The notes under the pieces were generated by a model, which saw only the letters and a list, made by a program, of their open reading frames with translations, did not search any database and had not been told where the DNA came from. A stretch of 34,987 bases of DNA from an uncultured Flavonifractor sp. (GTDB taxonomy: Bacteria > Bacillota > Clostridia > Oscillospirales > Oscillospiraceae). Shown here in pieces: positions 1 through 7,899 of the stretch. A program made the translations under genes and the position numbers. How positions within the stretch are numbered: the stretch's first letter is position 1; each line of letters starts with the position of its first letter. The stretch lies in NCBI RefSeq assembly GCF_944387675.1, contig NZ_CALXFV010000011.1:1-34987 (forward strand), given 5' to 3'.

Positions 1-1
1 T

Positions 2-1237
2 AATGATTTTGTTCTGAAATACATTAAGACGACCAAGGAGCAGCTTCTGGGAACCAAAATCCAGGAGCTGTTCACTGACATCAATCTGCTCTCCTCCATC
101 CAGGCCAACGAGGCTGTCACGGATTACATTACAACGTTGGTATTCCAAAATGGCTGTTACAACTGTACCGTCACATGCAGAAAAATCGGCAAAGCCTCCG
201 ACTCTCCTGAAACGCTGGTTCTCATTGGTGAGCTGATGCGTGCCAAGACCCTGGCCCAGCGCATCAATACCAACGACGCTCTGCTTACCTTCAACGACAT
301 CATCGGGGAAGATTTGCAGCTGTCCTCCATGATTCGCTTTGCCAAGGTTGCCGCCGAGACCTCCGCCAACGTCCTGATTCTGGGGGAAAGCGGCACTGGG
401 AAAGAGGTGTTTGCTCAGGCAATCCACAGCGGCAGTCTTCGGAAAAACGGTCCTTTTATCGCGGTAAACTGCGGCGCCATTCCCAAGGAGCTTATTACCA
501 GCACCCTGTTTGGATATGAAGAGGGAGCCTTCACCGGCGCAAAGCGGGGCGGCAGTCCCGGCAAGTTTGAGCTGGCAGATAAAGGCACCCTGTTTCTGGA
601 TGAAATTGGCGAGCTGCCGCTGGACGTGCAGGCGGTTTTGCTGCGTGTCCTGGATCAAAAAACCTTTACCCGGGTGGGCGGAAAGAAAAATATCGCCGTG
701 GACGTGCGCATCATTGCCGCCACCAACCGCAATCTGCTTCAGGAAAGTGTCGCAGGACATTTTCGCCAGGATCTCTATTACCGCCTCAATGTGCTCTCCT
801 TACAGCTTCCGCCCCTGCGGGAGCGCAAAGGTGACGTGATCCTGCTGGTAAAGCACTTTCTCAAGCGGATGGAGCAGCGCTATAATCGCGGTCCCCTTTT
901 CTTGACCTCGGAGGCCCAGGATCTGCTCCAGTCCTACTCCTGGCCCGGCAACATCCGGGAACTGCAAAACGTCATCGAGCGGGCCGTGGTTCTTTCCAAG
1001 GAAAGCGTCATAGATGCCCATGCTTTCCACAGCCTGCTTCCCGCCCAGCTCTCCGTTCCCTCCGCCCCCGTCGGCAGCCAGGCGGCCTCCTTCAGCAGTG
1101 GAGACCTGTCCGATGAGCGGGACGAAATTCTCCGCGTTTTGGAAGAATGCCGCTGGAACGTCAGCAAGGCGGCTGTGCGGCTTAATGTCGCCCGCTCCAC
1201 ACTGTATCGAAAAATGTACTACTACAATCTTCGATAG
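2..1237 (+). CDS. Sigma-54 dependent transcriptional activator (enhancer-binding protein), 5' end cut by the window
   Basis: Activator of RNA polymerase carrying sigma-54, working through ATP-driven remodelling. The frame is open from base 2 with no start in view, so the N-terminus lies outside; 411 residues are visible. The first ~100 residues look like the end of a PAS-type sensory domain and contain a cysteine cluster (C-x2-C-x3-C near bases 155-178). The AAA+ domain follows: Walker A GESGTGKE (383-406), the sigma-54 contact loop GAFTGA (524-541) and Walker B FLDEIGE (about 593-613). A Fis-type helix-turn-helix closes the protein, with motif NVSKAAVRLNVARSTLYRKM. No receiver domain is visible, so activity is probably set by a ligand or redox signal on the PAS part. 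Its target promoter is probably upstream, outside the window; I found no convincing -24/-12 element near the downstream gene. The family call is firm; the signal is unknown. Confidence 0.93.
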   Translation, partial: NDFVLKYIKTTKEQLLGTKIQELFTDINLLSSIQANEAVTDYITTLVFQNGCYNCTVTCRKIGKASDSPETLVLIGELMRAKTLAQRINTNDALLTFNDIIGEDLQLSSMIRFAKVAAETSANVLILGESGTGKEVFAQAIHSGSLRKNGPFIAVNCGAIPKELITSTLFGYEEGAFTGAKRGGSPGKFELADKGTLFLDEIGELPLDVQAVLLRVLDQKTFTRVGGKKNIAVDVRIIAATNRNLLQESVAGHFRQDLYYRLNVLSLQLPPLRERKGDVILLVKHFLKRMEQRYNRGPLFLTSEAQDLLQSYSWPGNIRELQNVIERAVVLSKESVIDAHAFHSLLPAQLSVPSAPVGSQAASFSSGDLSDERDEILRVLEECRWNVSKAAVRLNVARSTLYRKMYYYNLR

Positions 1238-1361
1238 ATGCTTTTACATTCGACTCTTCCGCCAGACATCTGTAGATCCCCCCTGGTTTTATTGTATTTC
1301 AATAAATTTTAATTGATTTATAATATAATCCGTGATATCCTGTAGGGCAGAAAGGGGGGCT

Positions 1362-1820
1362 ATGCCCATGCTGAAACAACTGCTGTTTCTCCTTCCGGTG
1401 CTGCTGCTGGCATCCTGCGCCGCTTCGCCGGTCAAGGAGGTATCCCAGGTCCTGGAGCTGTCCCTGCCGGAGGGGGATGTTGTGGTTGACCTCGACACCC
1501 ACGGGGGCTTCCACGGAGACGGAGAATCCTGCGTCGTCCTGGCCTTCGCCCCGGAAACCGGGGAGGCTCTGGCGGTGGAGCTGGCCGGGCGGAGCAACTG
1601 GCAGGACCTGCCCATGGAGGAGGCGGCCGCCAGTGTGCTGGGCTCCATCTGCTCTCTGCTGGAGAATGACGGACTGGACTACACCGTACCCAGCCGGGGC
1701 TGGTACTGGTACCTGGACCGTTCGCCGGAGGGGTACAGCCTGGACGTTCCACACAACTGCACCATTGCCATTTACGACCCACAGGGCTGCCAGCTGGCAT
1801 ATTTTGAGCTGGACTGCTGA
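1362..1820 (+). CDS. Small putative lipoprotein of unknown function
   Basis: This gene encodes 152 residues. It starts with a hydrophobic signal segment ending in a lipobox (LLLASC, cysteine near residue 19), so the product is probably anchored to the outer face of the membrane. The ATG at 1362 is preferred over the GTG at 1332 because a purine-rich AGAAAGGGGGG ribosome binding site sits just before it; ATG 1368 is also possible. The mature part has the string DTHGGFHGDGE and an end reading WYLDRS...IAIYDPQGCQLAYFELD. From memory, similar strings recur in uncharacterised Clostridia proteins, so this looks like a real family without an assigned function. It stands alone: 124 bases after the regulator and before the separate ilvD promoter. 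An AT-rich stretch at 1290-1330 with two overlapping TATAAT-like boxes may hold its promoter, but no good -35 is visible. Confidence 0.7.
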   Translation: MPMLKQLLFLLPVLLLASCAASPVKEVSQVLELSLPEGDVVVDLDTHGGFHGDGESCVVLAFAPETGEALAVELAGRSNWQDLPMEEAAASVLGSICSLLENDGLDYTVPSRGWYWYLDRSPEGYSLDVPHNCTIAIYDPQGCQLAYFELDC

Positions 1821-1848
1821 GATTTTGGGAGATTGTATCATAGCTATC

Positions 1849-1877
1849 TTTCTTTTCTCGCAGTACTGCGCTATAAT
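1849..1877 (+). promoter_or_regulatory. ilvD promoter with a palindrome in the spacer
   Basis: A perfect -10 box TATAAT lies at 1872-1877, 35 bases before the ilvD start. The -35 at 17-bp spacing (1849-1854, TTTCTT) is poor, as is common where an extra factor acts. The spacer holds a perfect 12-bp palindrome, CGCAGTACTGCG, at 1859-1870, touching the -10. A dimeric repressor or activator could bind there; this is inference. Confidence 0.5.
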
Positions 1878-1912
1878 GGGAGCCATGAAACCAACCGCAA
1901 GGAGGGCTTGCC

Positions 1913-3574
1913 ATGCGCAGCGACAACGTGACAAAAGGGGTGGAGCGTGCCCCCAACCGCTCCCTGTTTTACGCTCTGGGCTACACCAAGGAGGAGCTGG
2001 AGCGCCCCCTCATCGGGGTGGTGTGCTCTTATAACGAGATCGTACCCGGCCATATGAACCTGGACAAGATTGCCGAGGCTGTGAAGGCCGGCGTCCGGGC
2101 CGCCGGAGGCACTCCGGTGGAATTTCCCGCCATCGCCGTGTGCGACGGCATCGCCATGGGCCACATCGGCATGAAATATTCCCTGGTGACCCGGGATCTC
2201 ATCGCCGACTCCACCGAGGCCATGGCTCTGGCCCACCAGTTTGACGGTCTGGTGATGATTCCCAACTGCGACAAGAATGTTCCCGGCCTGCTGATGGCCG
2301 CCGCCCGGGTGAATATCCCCACCATCTTCTGCTCCGGCGGCCCCATGCTGGCCGGAAAGCTCAATGACGGCCGCCGTTCCTGCCTGTCCCACATGTTTGA
2401 GGCGGTGGGCGCCTACAAGGCGGGCAAGCTGGACGAGGCAGGGGTAGAGGACTACGAAAACAACGCCTGTCCCACCTGCGGCTCCTGCTCCGGCATGTAC
2501 ACCGCCAACTCCATGAACTGTCTCACCGAGGCCATCGGCATGGGTCTGCGGGGCAACGGCACCATTCCCGCCGTGTGGTCGGCCCGGCTGCGGCTGGCCA
2601 AGCACGCCGGCATGCAGGTAATGGAGCTGGTAAAACGGAACATCCGCCCCCGGGACATTATGACCGAGGCCGCCTTCCACAACGCCGAGACGGTGGACAT
2701 GGCCCTGGGCTGCTCCACCAACACCATGCTCCATCTGCCCGCCATCGCCCACGAGTGCGGCATTGAGCTGGATCTGGACCTGTCCAACGAGATTTCCTCC
2801 AAGACCCCCAACCTGTGCCACCTGGCTCCCGCCGGAGATACCTACATGGAGGATCTGGAGGGGGCCGGCGGCGTATACGCCGTGATGAAGGAACTCACCA
2901 AGAAGGGACTGCTGGACACCAGCGTGCTCACCTGCACCGGCAAAACCCTGGAGGAAAATCTGGAGGGGGTAGTCAACCGTAACCCCGAGCTCATCCGCCC
3001 CATCGAGCATCCCTACTCCTCCGACGGCGGCATTGCGGTGCTCAAGGGCAACCTGGCTCCCGAGGGCTGCGTGGTGAAGCGCTCCGCCGTGGCTCCCGAG
3101 ATGATGCGCCACACCGGCCCTGCCCGTGTGTTTGACTGTGAGGATGACGCCATCGCCGCCATTTACGAGGGAAAGATTGTCTCCGGCGACGTGGTGGTTA
3201 TCCGGTATGAGGGTCCCAAGGGCGGCCCCGGTATGCGGGAGATGCTCAACCCCACCTCGGCCATCTGCGGCATGGGTCTGGGGGAGAGCGTGGCTCTCAT
3301 CACCGACGGCCGGTTCTCCGGCGCCACCCGGGGGGCCTCTATCGGCCACGTCTGCCCCGAGGCCGCTCAGGGCGGTCCCATCGCCTTTGTAGAGGAGGGG
3401 GACATCATCTCCATCGACATTCCCGGCTGCTCCATCACCCTCGACGTGGACGAGGCCACCCTGGCCCAGCGCCGCGCCAAGTGGGTATGTCCCCAGCCCA
3501 AAGTCCAGACCGGTTACCTGGCCCGGTACGCCAAGCTGGTCACCTCCGCCGCCCGGGGCGCCGTCCTGGAATAA
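1913..3574 (+). CDS. ilvD: Dihydroxy-acid dehydratase
   Basis: Cytosolic Fe-S enzyme that dehydrates 2,3-dihydroxy-isovalerate and 2,3-dihydroxy-3-methylvalerate to the 2-keto acids that precede valine and isoleucine. The 553-residue length matches the IlvD/Edd family. Visible family motifs are the cluster cysteines in NCDKNVPG and [19 protein letters not shown], and the C-terminal [20 protein letters not shown] block. The start at 1913 is supported by AAGGAGGGC eight bases upstream. It is monocistronic, with its own promoter and a strong terminator directly after the stop. ilvA lies 7 kb away in the same orientation, but no ilvB, ilvC or leu genes are in the window, so the branched-chain pathway is scattered here. 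Confidence 0.97.
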   Translation: MRSDNVTKGVERAPNRSLFYALGYTKEELERPLIGVVCSYNEIVPGHMNLDKIAEAVKAGVRAAGGTPVEFPAIAVCDGIAMGHIGMKYSLVTRDLIADSTEAMALAHQFDGLVMIPNCDKNVPGLLMAAARVNIPTIFCSGGPMLAGKLNDGRRSCLSHMFEAVGAYKAGKLDEAGVEDYENNACPTCGSCSGMYTANSMNCLTEAIGMGLRGNGTIPAVWSARLRLAKHAGMQVMELVKRNIRPRDIMTEAAFHNAETVDMALGCSTNTMLHLPAIAHECGIELDLDLSNEISSKTPNLCHLAPAGDTYMEDLEGAGGVYAVMKELTKKGLLDTSVLTCTGKTLEENLEGVVNRNPELIRPIEHPYSSDGGIAVLKGNLAPEGCVVKRSAVAPEMMRHTGPARVFDCEDDAIAAIYEGKIVSGDVVVIRYEGPKGGPGMREMLNPTSAICGMGLGESVALITDGRFSGATRGASIGHVCPEAAQGGPIAFVEEGDIISIDIPGCSITLDVDEATLAQRRAKWVCPQPKVQTGYLARYAKLVTSAARGAVLE

Positions 3575-3579
3575 AGAAA

Positions 3580-3623
3580 ACAAGAAGCCGGCCTGCCGCT
3601 GATGCGGCAGGCCGGCTTCTTGT
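3580..3623. terminator. Bidirectional intrinsic terminator between ilvD and the DUF975 gene
   Basis: The two arms are perfect 20-bp complements (3580-3599 and 3604-3623) around a TGAT loop. On the plus strand TTGT follows. On the minus strand a T-rich tail (TTTTCTTTATT) follows, so it can end both convergent units. Confidence 0.95.
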
Positions 3624-3629
3624 TTGTGC

Positions 3630-4493
3630 TCAGAATTGGGGGCCGCTGTTGCTGTCATCCTGATAAGGACTCTGATAGGTGGGACTTTGATAGCCGGTGT
3701 GCTCCTCCGGGAAGGAGCCATACACCGCCCAGTGATAGAAGTTAGCCTCGGTACACCCGGCATAGGGCGCCACCCACAGGCTGAGGATACCCAGGGTAAA
3801 GGCGGAGAGAATCCACCAGCCCAGGAAGGATAGGTCCAACACGAACAGTTCCCACTTATGACCCACCATGGTCTGTTTGCTGGCGGTAATGGCGGCCAGC
3901 GTACTCATGTCCGGATTGTCCAGCAGGATGTAGACCGCCAGGCGGTAGCGGTAGGCGACCACCGTCTCAATCACCGCTCCGCAGACAATCAGCAGGCCGC
4001 CCAACAGCATCAGGACGCTGCTCTCCGTCACACCTCCCGCTATCAGGAGAATTACACCGGGCAGCGTGGCTGCCAGCCCCCACAGCGTCGCAAACAGGGC
4101 CGGCAGGAAGCTGACCAGCAGAGCGCGTCCCAGGTGAGAAAAGCCCTCCAGCAAAGTGCGGTAGCCCGGCCCCGTCCGCCGGGCCAGGTCCAGGCCGTAG
4201 GCGGCATAGCCGAATACCATCACCCATTGGTAGAGGGTGATCAGCAGTTCCATCAGCAGATAGACCCTCACCCTCTGGAAGGTGAAGAGGTAGTAAAACA
4301 CATCCTCCAGCTCTTCCCCGTCCATCAGATACCAGTAGGCCAGGGTAAAGGGATTGGATACAAAATACATGATGGCGCTGGTCAGCACCCCGGTAAGCAA
4401 TACATACACCAGGGTCACCAACATGGGGTGTGGATAGGCGCCCCGCATGGCCAGCCTGGCCCGATACTTGGCCTCCGGCCGGTTAAATCCCAT
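3630..4493 (-). CDS. DUF975 family integral membrane protein
   Basis: This gene encodes 287 residues with about six hydrophobic segments. The family signature is the block LAVYILLDNPDMSTLAAITAS followed by GHKWELFVLDLSFLGWW and a late transmembrane segment ending in ...YAGCTEANFYHWA. The C-terminus is a soluble, Ser/Gln/Tyr-rich tail (YQSPTYQSPYQDD) facing the cytoplasm or the outside; its side is not determined. Function is unknown for the family. It begins 44 bases after the histidine kinase stop with no clear terminator between, so it is probably the third gene of the two-component operon and may belong to the same envelope response. A short hairpin overlaps its ribosome binding site GAGGG. 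Confidence 0.88.
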   Translation of the reverse strand: MGFNRPEAKYRARLAMRGAYPHPMLVTLVYVLLTGVLTSAIMYFVSNPFTLAYWYLMDGEELEDVFYYLFTFQRVRVYLLMELLITLYQWVMVFGYAAYGLDLARRTGPGYRTLLEGFSHLGRALLVSFLPALFATLWGLAATLPGVILLIAGGVTESSVLMLLGGLLIVCGAVIETVVAYRYRLAVYILLDNPDMSTLAAITASKQTMVGHKWELFVLDLSFLGWWILSAFTLGILSLWVAPYAGCTEANFYHWAVYGSFPEEHTGYQSPTYQSPYQDDSNSGPQF

Positions 4494-4499
4494 AAGAAT

Positions 4500-4525
4500 C
4501 CCTCACAATCTCAGTGTCGTGAGGG
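4500..4525 (-). promoter_or_regulatory. Small hairpin covering the DUF975 gene ribosome binding site
   Basis: CCCTCAC (4500-4506) and GTGAGGG (4519-4525) are a perfect 7-bp inverted repeat with a 12-base loop. In the minus-strand RNA the 3' arm ends in the GAGGG that serves as Shine-Dalgarno, 5-6 bases before the ATG at 4493. No T-run follows, so it does not look like a terminator. It could lower translation of the DUF975 gene relative to the kinase. Confidence 0.35.
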
Positions 4526-4537
4526 TATCATACCACA

Positions 4538-6190
4538 TCACTGGGCGCTTTGCAAGCAGGGCAGCGACACCCGGAAGGTGACGCCCCCCGCCCGGTTGGA
4601 GACCCCATATTCCCCGCCGTGGGCCTTCACGGCCGCCTTCACGATGGCCAGACCCAGACCGGTGCCGCCGGTGTCCCGGCTGCGGCTCCGATCGCTCCGA
4701 TAGAAGGGCTCCCAGATCCGGGACAGGTCCTTCTCCGGGATAGGCTCGCCGTCGTTATCCACCGTCAGCACCGCCCACCGACCCTCCTTGCCCGCCCGTA
4801 CGGCGACCGTCCCGCCGGGAGGACAGTGACGCAGGGCGTTGGAGGCCAGGTTGGCCGCCACACTTTCCAGACGGGAGCGGTCTCCCTCCGTCCACACCTG
4901 AGACAGGTCCAGACTCAGGGCGATCCCCTTCTGCGCCAGGGGCAGGGCCAACCTGTCCAGGACCCCCTTTACCAGGGCGGACAGCTCCAACGGTTCCCGG
5001 TTCAGGGCCTCCCCCCGCTCCAGCCGGGCCAGATCCAGCAGGGCGGCGGTGAGGGCGGCCATCCGGTCGGTCTCGGAGAGCACCACATCCAGGTACTCCC
5101 CCCGTTTCTCCGGGTCAATATCCTCCCGCAGGGCCTCGGCGTGGGTCCGAAGGATGGCCAGGGGGGTCTTCAGCTCATGGGCCGCCGCCCGGGTAAAGGC
5201 CCGTTCCCGGCGGATGGCCCGGTACTCCAGCCAGGCGGTAAACAGAGACAGGGCCGCCGCCATCCCCAGGGTGAGCAGGAGCATCGGTTCCAGACCGGTG
5301 AGGGCGTACAGCTTGGGCAGGGAATAGTTTGACGCAAGAGGTCTCACGGCGCCGGCAACCAGGTAGGCATTGGAATTCCAGCCGCCGCCATAGGCCAGCC
5401 CCTCCTGGGGCCACCGGGGAAAGGTCTCCTCGATTTCATCCACCTCCGCCTCCAGAGCGCGATAGCGCTCCAGCTGGGGCTCCGGGTCCCCCCGGCCCAG
5501 CAGTGGGGAATAAAACTCCACCCAGGTACCGGAATAGGACTCCGGCGCCCGGCCGGGGAACAAATCGGCTTCCGTATCCGCCAGCACCACTTCCCCCGTT
5601 TCAAAGAGGAGGGTCAGCTTCTGCACATACAGCGCCTCTCCTTCCCGCCAGCCCACTGCCTGGACGCCGGTGAACCGCGGTCTCACATCATCGTCATACC
5701 GGTAGAACACCTGCTTCGGATAGCCATTCAAAATCTCCAGCGCCGCCAGCATCTCCTCATCGGTCATGGCGGGGTCAAAAACCAGATACACGATGGAGTC
5801 CTCCTCCGGATCCGTCTCCCCGGTCATTCCGGTATACCCTACCAGCATCTGCGTCTGGCCCAGCCGGTCTCCGTCCTTTTCGTAGATGCGCAGAAAGAGC
5901 TGACCCCCATAGTCCCGGAGCAGGTGCTCACCCATCATGGTGAGCTGGGCGGAGCAATAGCCGTCCTCCCAGGGAAGGAACCGGACGATACCCAGATCCT
6001 TCGGCTGGGCGCTGAAAGTGACCTCCCCGGTTCTGATCCGCATAGGCAGATCACTGTACTGCTGTACGACATCCTCCTGGCACCATCGGTAGTTGACCCA
6101 GACCAGGGCGGCCATGACCGCCGCCCACAGCAGCAGGAAGACGGCCAGCTTCCCTGCCAGGCAATTGAAAAACAGCCGCTTGTCCTCCAT
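4538..6190 (-). CDS. Two-component sensor histidine kinase (VanS/BaeS-like architecture)
   Basis: This gene encodes 550 residues from an ATG one base after the regulator stop. It has an N-terminal membrane segment (about residues 13-32), a long extracytoplasmic region (about 33-300) with no motif I recognise, and a second membrane segment (about 301-320). The kinase core follows: H-box AAAHELKTPLAIL with His338, N-box NLASNALRH (about 447-455), D-box VDNDGEP (about 477-483), an F-box-like WEPFYRS and the G-box GGTGLGLAIV (about 508-517). It should autophosphorylate in response to an envelope signal and pass the phosphate to the adjacent OmpR-type regulator. The frame stays open further upstream inside the regulator gene, but the membrane segment and gene junction fix this start. 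The ligand is unknown. Confidence 0.95.
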   Translation of the reverse strand: MEDKRLFFNCLAGKLAVFLLLWAAVMAALVWVNYRWCQEDVVQQYSDLPMRIRTGEVTFSAQPKDLGIVRFLPWEDGYCSAQLTMMGEHLLRDYGGQLFLRIYEKDGDRLGQTQMLVGYTGMTGETDPEEDSIVYLVFDPAMTDEEMLAALEILNGYPKQVFYRYDDDVRPRFTGVQAVGWREGEALYVQKLTLLFETGEVVLADTEADLFPGRAPESYSGTWVEFYSPLLGRGDPEPQLERYRALEAEVDEIEETFPRWPQEGLAYGGGWNSNAYLVAGAVRPLASNYSLPKLYALTGLEPMLLLTLGMAAALSLFTAWLEYRAIRRERAFTRAAAHELKTPLAILRTHAEALREDIDPEKRGEYLDVVLSETDRMAALTAALLDLARLERGEALNREPLELSALVKGVLDRLALPLAQKGIALSLDLSQVWTEGDRSRLESVAANLASNALRHCPPGGTVAVRAGKEGRWAVLTVDNDGEPIPEKDLSRIWEPFYRSDRSRSRDTGGTGLGLAIVKAAVKAHGGEYGVSNRAGGVTFRVSLPCLQSAQ

Positions 6191-6191
6191 C

Positions 6192-6860
6192 TCAGCCGCC
6201 CTCCATTCGATATCCCGCCTTGAACACCGTCTTGATCTGGCTTCCTGCCGGACCCAACGCGGAGCGCAGGCGCTTGATGCGCACATCCACCGCCCGCTCG
6301 CCGCCGTCAAAGTCGATGCCCCACACCTTGTCCAGCAGCTGCGCCCGGCTGAGCACCTGGCCCTTGTTGCGCATGAGGCAGAGCAGCAGGGCATACTCCC
6401 GGGGAGAGAGCTCCACCTCCCTCCCGTCCACCGCGCACCGGTGTCCGGCTGGCTCCAGGGTGATGGCTCCACAGGTGAGCGTCTCGCCCCCCTCCCCCCG
6501 GCTGCGGCGGATAAGGGCTTTCGTCTTGGCCAGCAGCACCGCCAGGGAGAAGGGCTTGGTCACATAGTCGTCCCCGCCCAGCTCGTAGCCCCGGAGCATG
6601 TCCCGCTCCTCCCCCAGGGCGGTGAGGAACAGGATGGGGACCCGGCTGTGCGCCCGCACCGCCCGGCACACCGCAAAGCCGTCGGCCTCCGGCATGAGCA
6701 CGTCCAGCAGCACCGCGTCGTAGTCCCGCTGCCGCAGCAGCTCCAGGGCCTCCGCCCCGTCCTTTGCCAGGTCGCAGGCCATCCCGTGGGCCTGGAAGTA
6801 GTCCCGGACAATGGCGCGCAGCCGTGCCTCGTCCTCGGCCAGCAGTACCCGCTCTTCCAT
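6192..6860 (-). CDS. OmpR/PhoB family response regulator
   Basis: This gene encodes 222 residues: a receiver domain (1-115) with acidic residues D10/E11, phospho-acceptor D53 in LLDVLMP, T80 and K102 in DDYVTKPF, then a winged-helix DNA-binding domain (about 125-222) of OmpR type (LSPREYALLLCLMRN...RAVDVRIKRLR). The start at 6860 follows GGAAGGAGGGAAAGGAT, a strong ribosome binding site; a longer reading to 6917 is not needed. The paired kinase starts one base after its stop, and DUF975 follows, so the unit is regulator-kinase-membrane protein. Targets are not visible; the operon itself and the neighbouring envelope operon are guesses. Confidence 0.95.
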   Translation of the reverse strand: MEERVLLAEDEARLRAIVRDYFQAHGMACDLAKDGAEALELLRQRDYDAVLLDVLMPEADGFAVCRAVRAHSRVPILFLTALGEERDMLRGYELGGDDYVTKPFSLAVLLAKTKALIRRSRGEGGETLTCGAITLEPAGHRCAVDGREVELSPREYALLLCLMRNKGQVLSRAQLLDKVWGIDFDGGERAVDVRIKRLRSALGPAGSQIKTVFKAGYRMEGG

Positions 6861-6920
6861 ATCCTTTCCCTCCTTCCGGCCCCAGGATAGCACCCGGTTG
6901 TGTCGGTTTGATGTCACGGA

Positions 6921-6954
6921 GAAAAAAATCCCGGAGGACAGCCTCCTCCGGGAT
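6921..6954 (-). terminator. Intrinsic terminator of the xpaC-telA-lemA-TPM operon
   Basis: The 11-bp arms 6928-6938 and 6944-6954 are perfect complements around a 5-base loop. On the minus strand seven Ts follow directly (the A-run ending at 6928 on the plus strand). It lies 11 bases after the TPM gene stop and insulates the operon from the two-component genes. Confidence 0.93.
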
Positions 6955-6965
6955 AGATGCGTCTG

Positions 6966-7889
6966 TTATCGCCGTCCGGCGCCGCCGCCCCGGAAGCCGC
7001 CTCCTCCACGGAAGCCGCCGCCCCGGAAGGAACCGCCTCCGAAGCCGCCCCGGCCCGCGCCGCCGCCCCGGAAGGAACCGCCGCCGTGGAAGCCGCCGCC
7101 CATGGGCGGCCGGGGTCCTCTGGGCGGTCTGGGGGGCCGGGGACGGGGGGGGCGGCCGAAGATAAGGGGCCGGTAGAGGTAGGGCGGCGGGGGCATGCCG
7201 GGCATCAGGTACCGCCGGCGGTAGCGGCGGTAGCGCCAGCCGTCCGCCAGGCAGGCGATGATGATTAGCGCCACAATCAACCCAAACAGCCCGAACAGGC
7301 CAAAGCCGAACACGGGACCCACATAGCCGTAGACGTGGACGTTCTCCGCCTCCGGATCGTAAAACTCCTGTTCCCCGCCGCCGGCGCTGCCGGCGTAATA
7401 GCTCTCATACCAGCCATAAATGGCGTCAAAGAAGTCCCGGGTGGCCTGGTCATAGTCCCCGGCATCGTAGCCGTCATAAAAGTACTGCTCCAGATACTGC
7501 TCTATGCGGGAGGCGGGGAGGGCGCCCTCCAGGCCGGACCCGGTCATGGCCCACACCTTGTTCTCCCCCACGGCGTACACCAGCAAAAAGCCGTTGTTCC
7601 GATCCGCGTCACCGATGCCGCCCCAGTTCTCCGCCACCGCCATGGCGTAGTCGGCGGAGTCCATGCCGTCCATAAAATCTACCGCCACCACCACAATCTC
7701 GCCGCCGGTGGTTTCAAACAGGGTCTTGTTTTTGCTGACGATGTACTGCTCGGTCTCATCGCTGAGCACATCGGCATAGTCGGCCACATAAAAGGCGTCG
7801 GTGGGTTCCGCCACCGCCCCGGCGGTGGCGGGCAGAAGGCCCAGTACCAGGGTCAAGCAGAGCAGCACGCTCCAAACTCTCTGTTTCAT
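6966..7889 (-). CDS. TPM domain membrane protein with an Arg/Gly-rich tail (YgcG-like)
   Basis: This gene encodes 307 residues. A cleavable signal peptide (about 1-24, ending ATAGAVA) leads into a TPM domain (about 28-150; motifs VADYADVLSDETEQ, GFLLVYAVGENKVWAMTGSGLEG). A transmembrane helix lies near 200-220, followed by a short very basic stretch (WRYRRYRRRY), a proline-rich part and a tail of FRGGG/GGGSF repeats ending in RR. The TPM domain should be outside and the tail inside the cell. In this family the tail is usually Gly/Ser-rich; the regular arginines are unusual. Start 7889 is set by AGGAGTGC upstream. Last gene of a four-gene operon; TPM and LemA proteins are often neighbours. Biochemical role is unknown, with envelope stress or protein quality control suggested for relatives. 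Confidence 0.88.
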   Translation of the reverse strand: MKQRVWSVLLCLTLVLGLLPATAGAVAEPTDAFYVADYADVLSDETEQYIVSKNKTLFETTGGEIVVVAVDFMDGMDSADYAMAVAENWGGIGDADRNNGFLLVYAVGENKVWAMTGSGLEGALPASRIEQYLEQYFYDGYDAGDYDQATRDFFDAIYGWYESYYAGSAGGGEQEFYDPEAENVHVYGYVGPVFGFGLFGLFGLIVALIIIACLADGWRYRRYRRRYLMPGMPPPPYLYRPLIFGRPPRPRPPRPPRGPRPPMGGGFHGGGSFRGGGAGRGGFGGGSFRGGGFRGGGGFRGGGAGRR

Positions 7890-7899
7890 AGATGCACTC

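Noticed and set aside
1238..1361. Sigma-54 type -24/-12 promoter for the lipoprotein gene
   Set aside because: No GG-N10-GC core was found; only AT-rich TATAAT-like boxes are present.
1871..3763. A 630-codon open frame antisense to ilvD, and similar long antisense frames opposite spoVD (25995-27977), telA (8341-9837) and murA (19298-20626)
   Set aside because: They mirror the codon pattern of high-GC genes, give low-complexity His/Gly/Gln/Val-rich translations and have no family motif. The sense genes are certain.
4538..6472. A 644-residue version of the histidine kinase starting inside the response regulator gene
   Set aside because: The extra N-terminus is a Cys/Arg/Ser-rich out-of-frame reading of the regulator; the ATG at 6190 gives the normal membrane anchor and gene junction.
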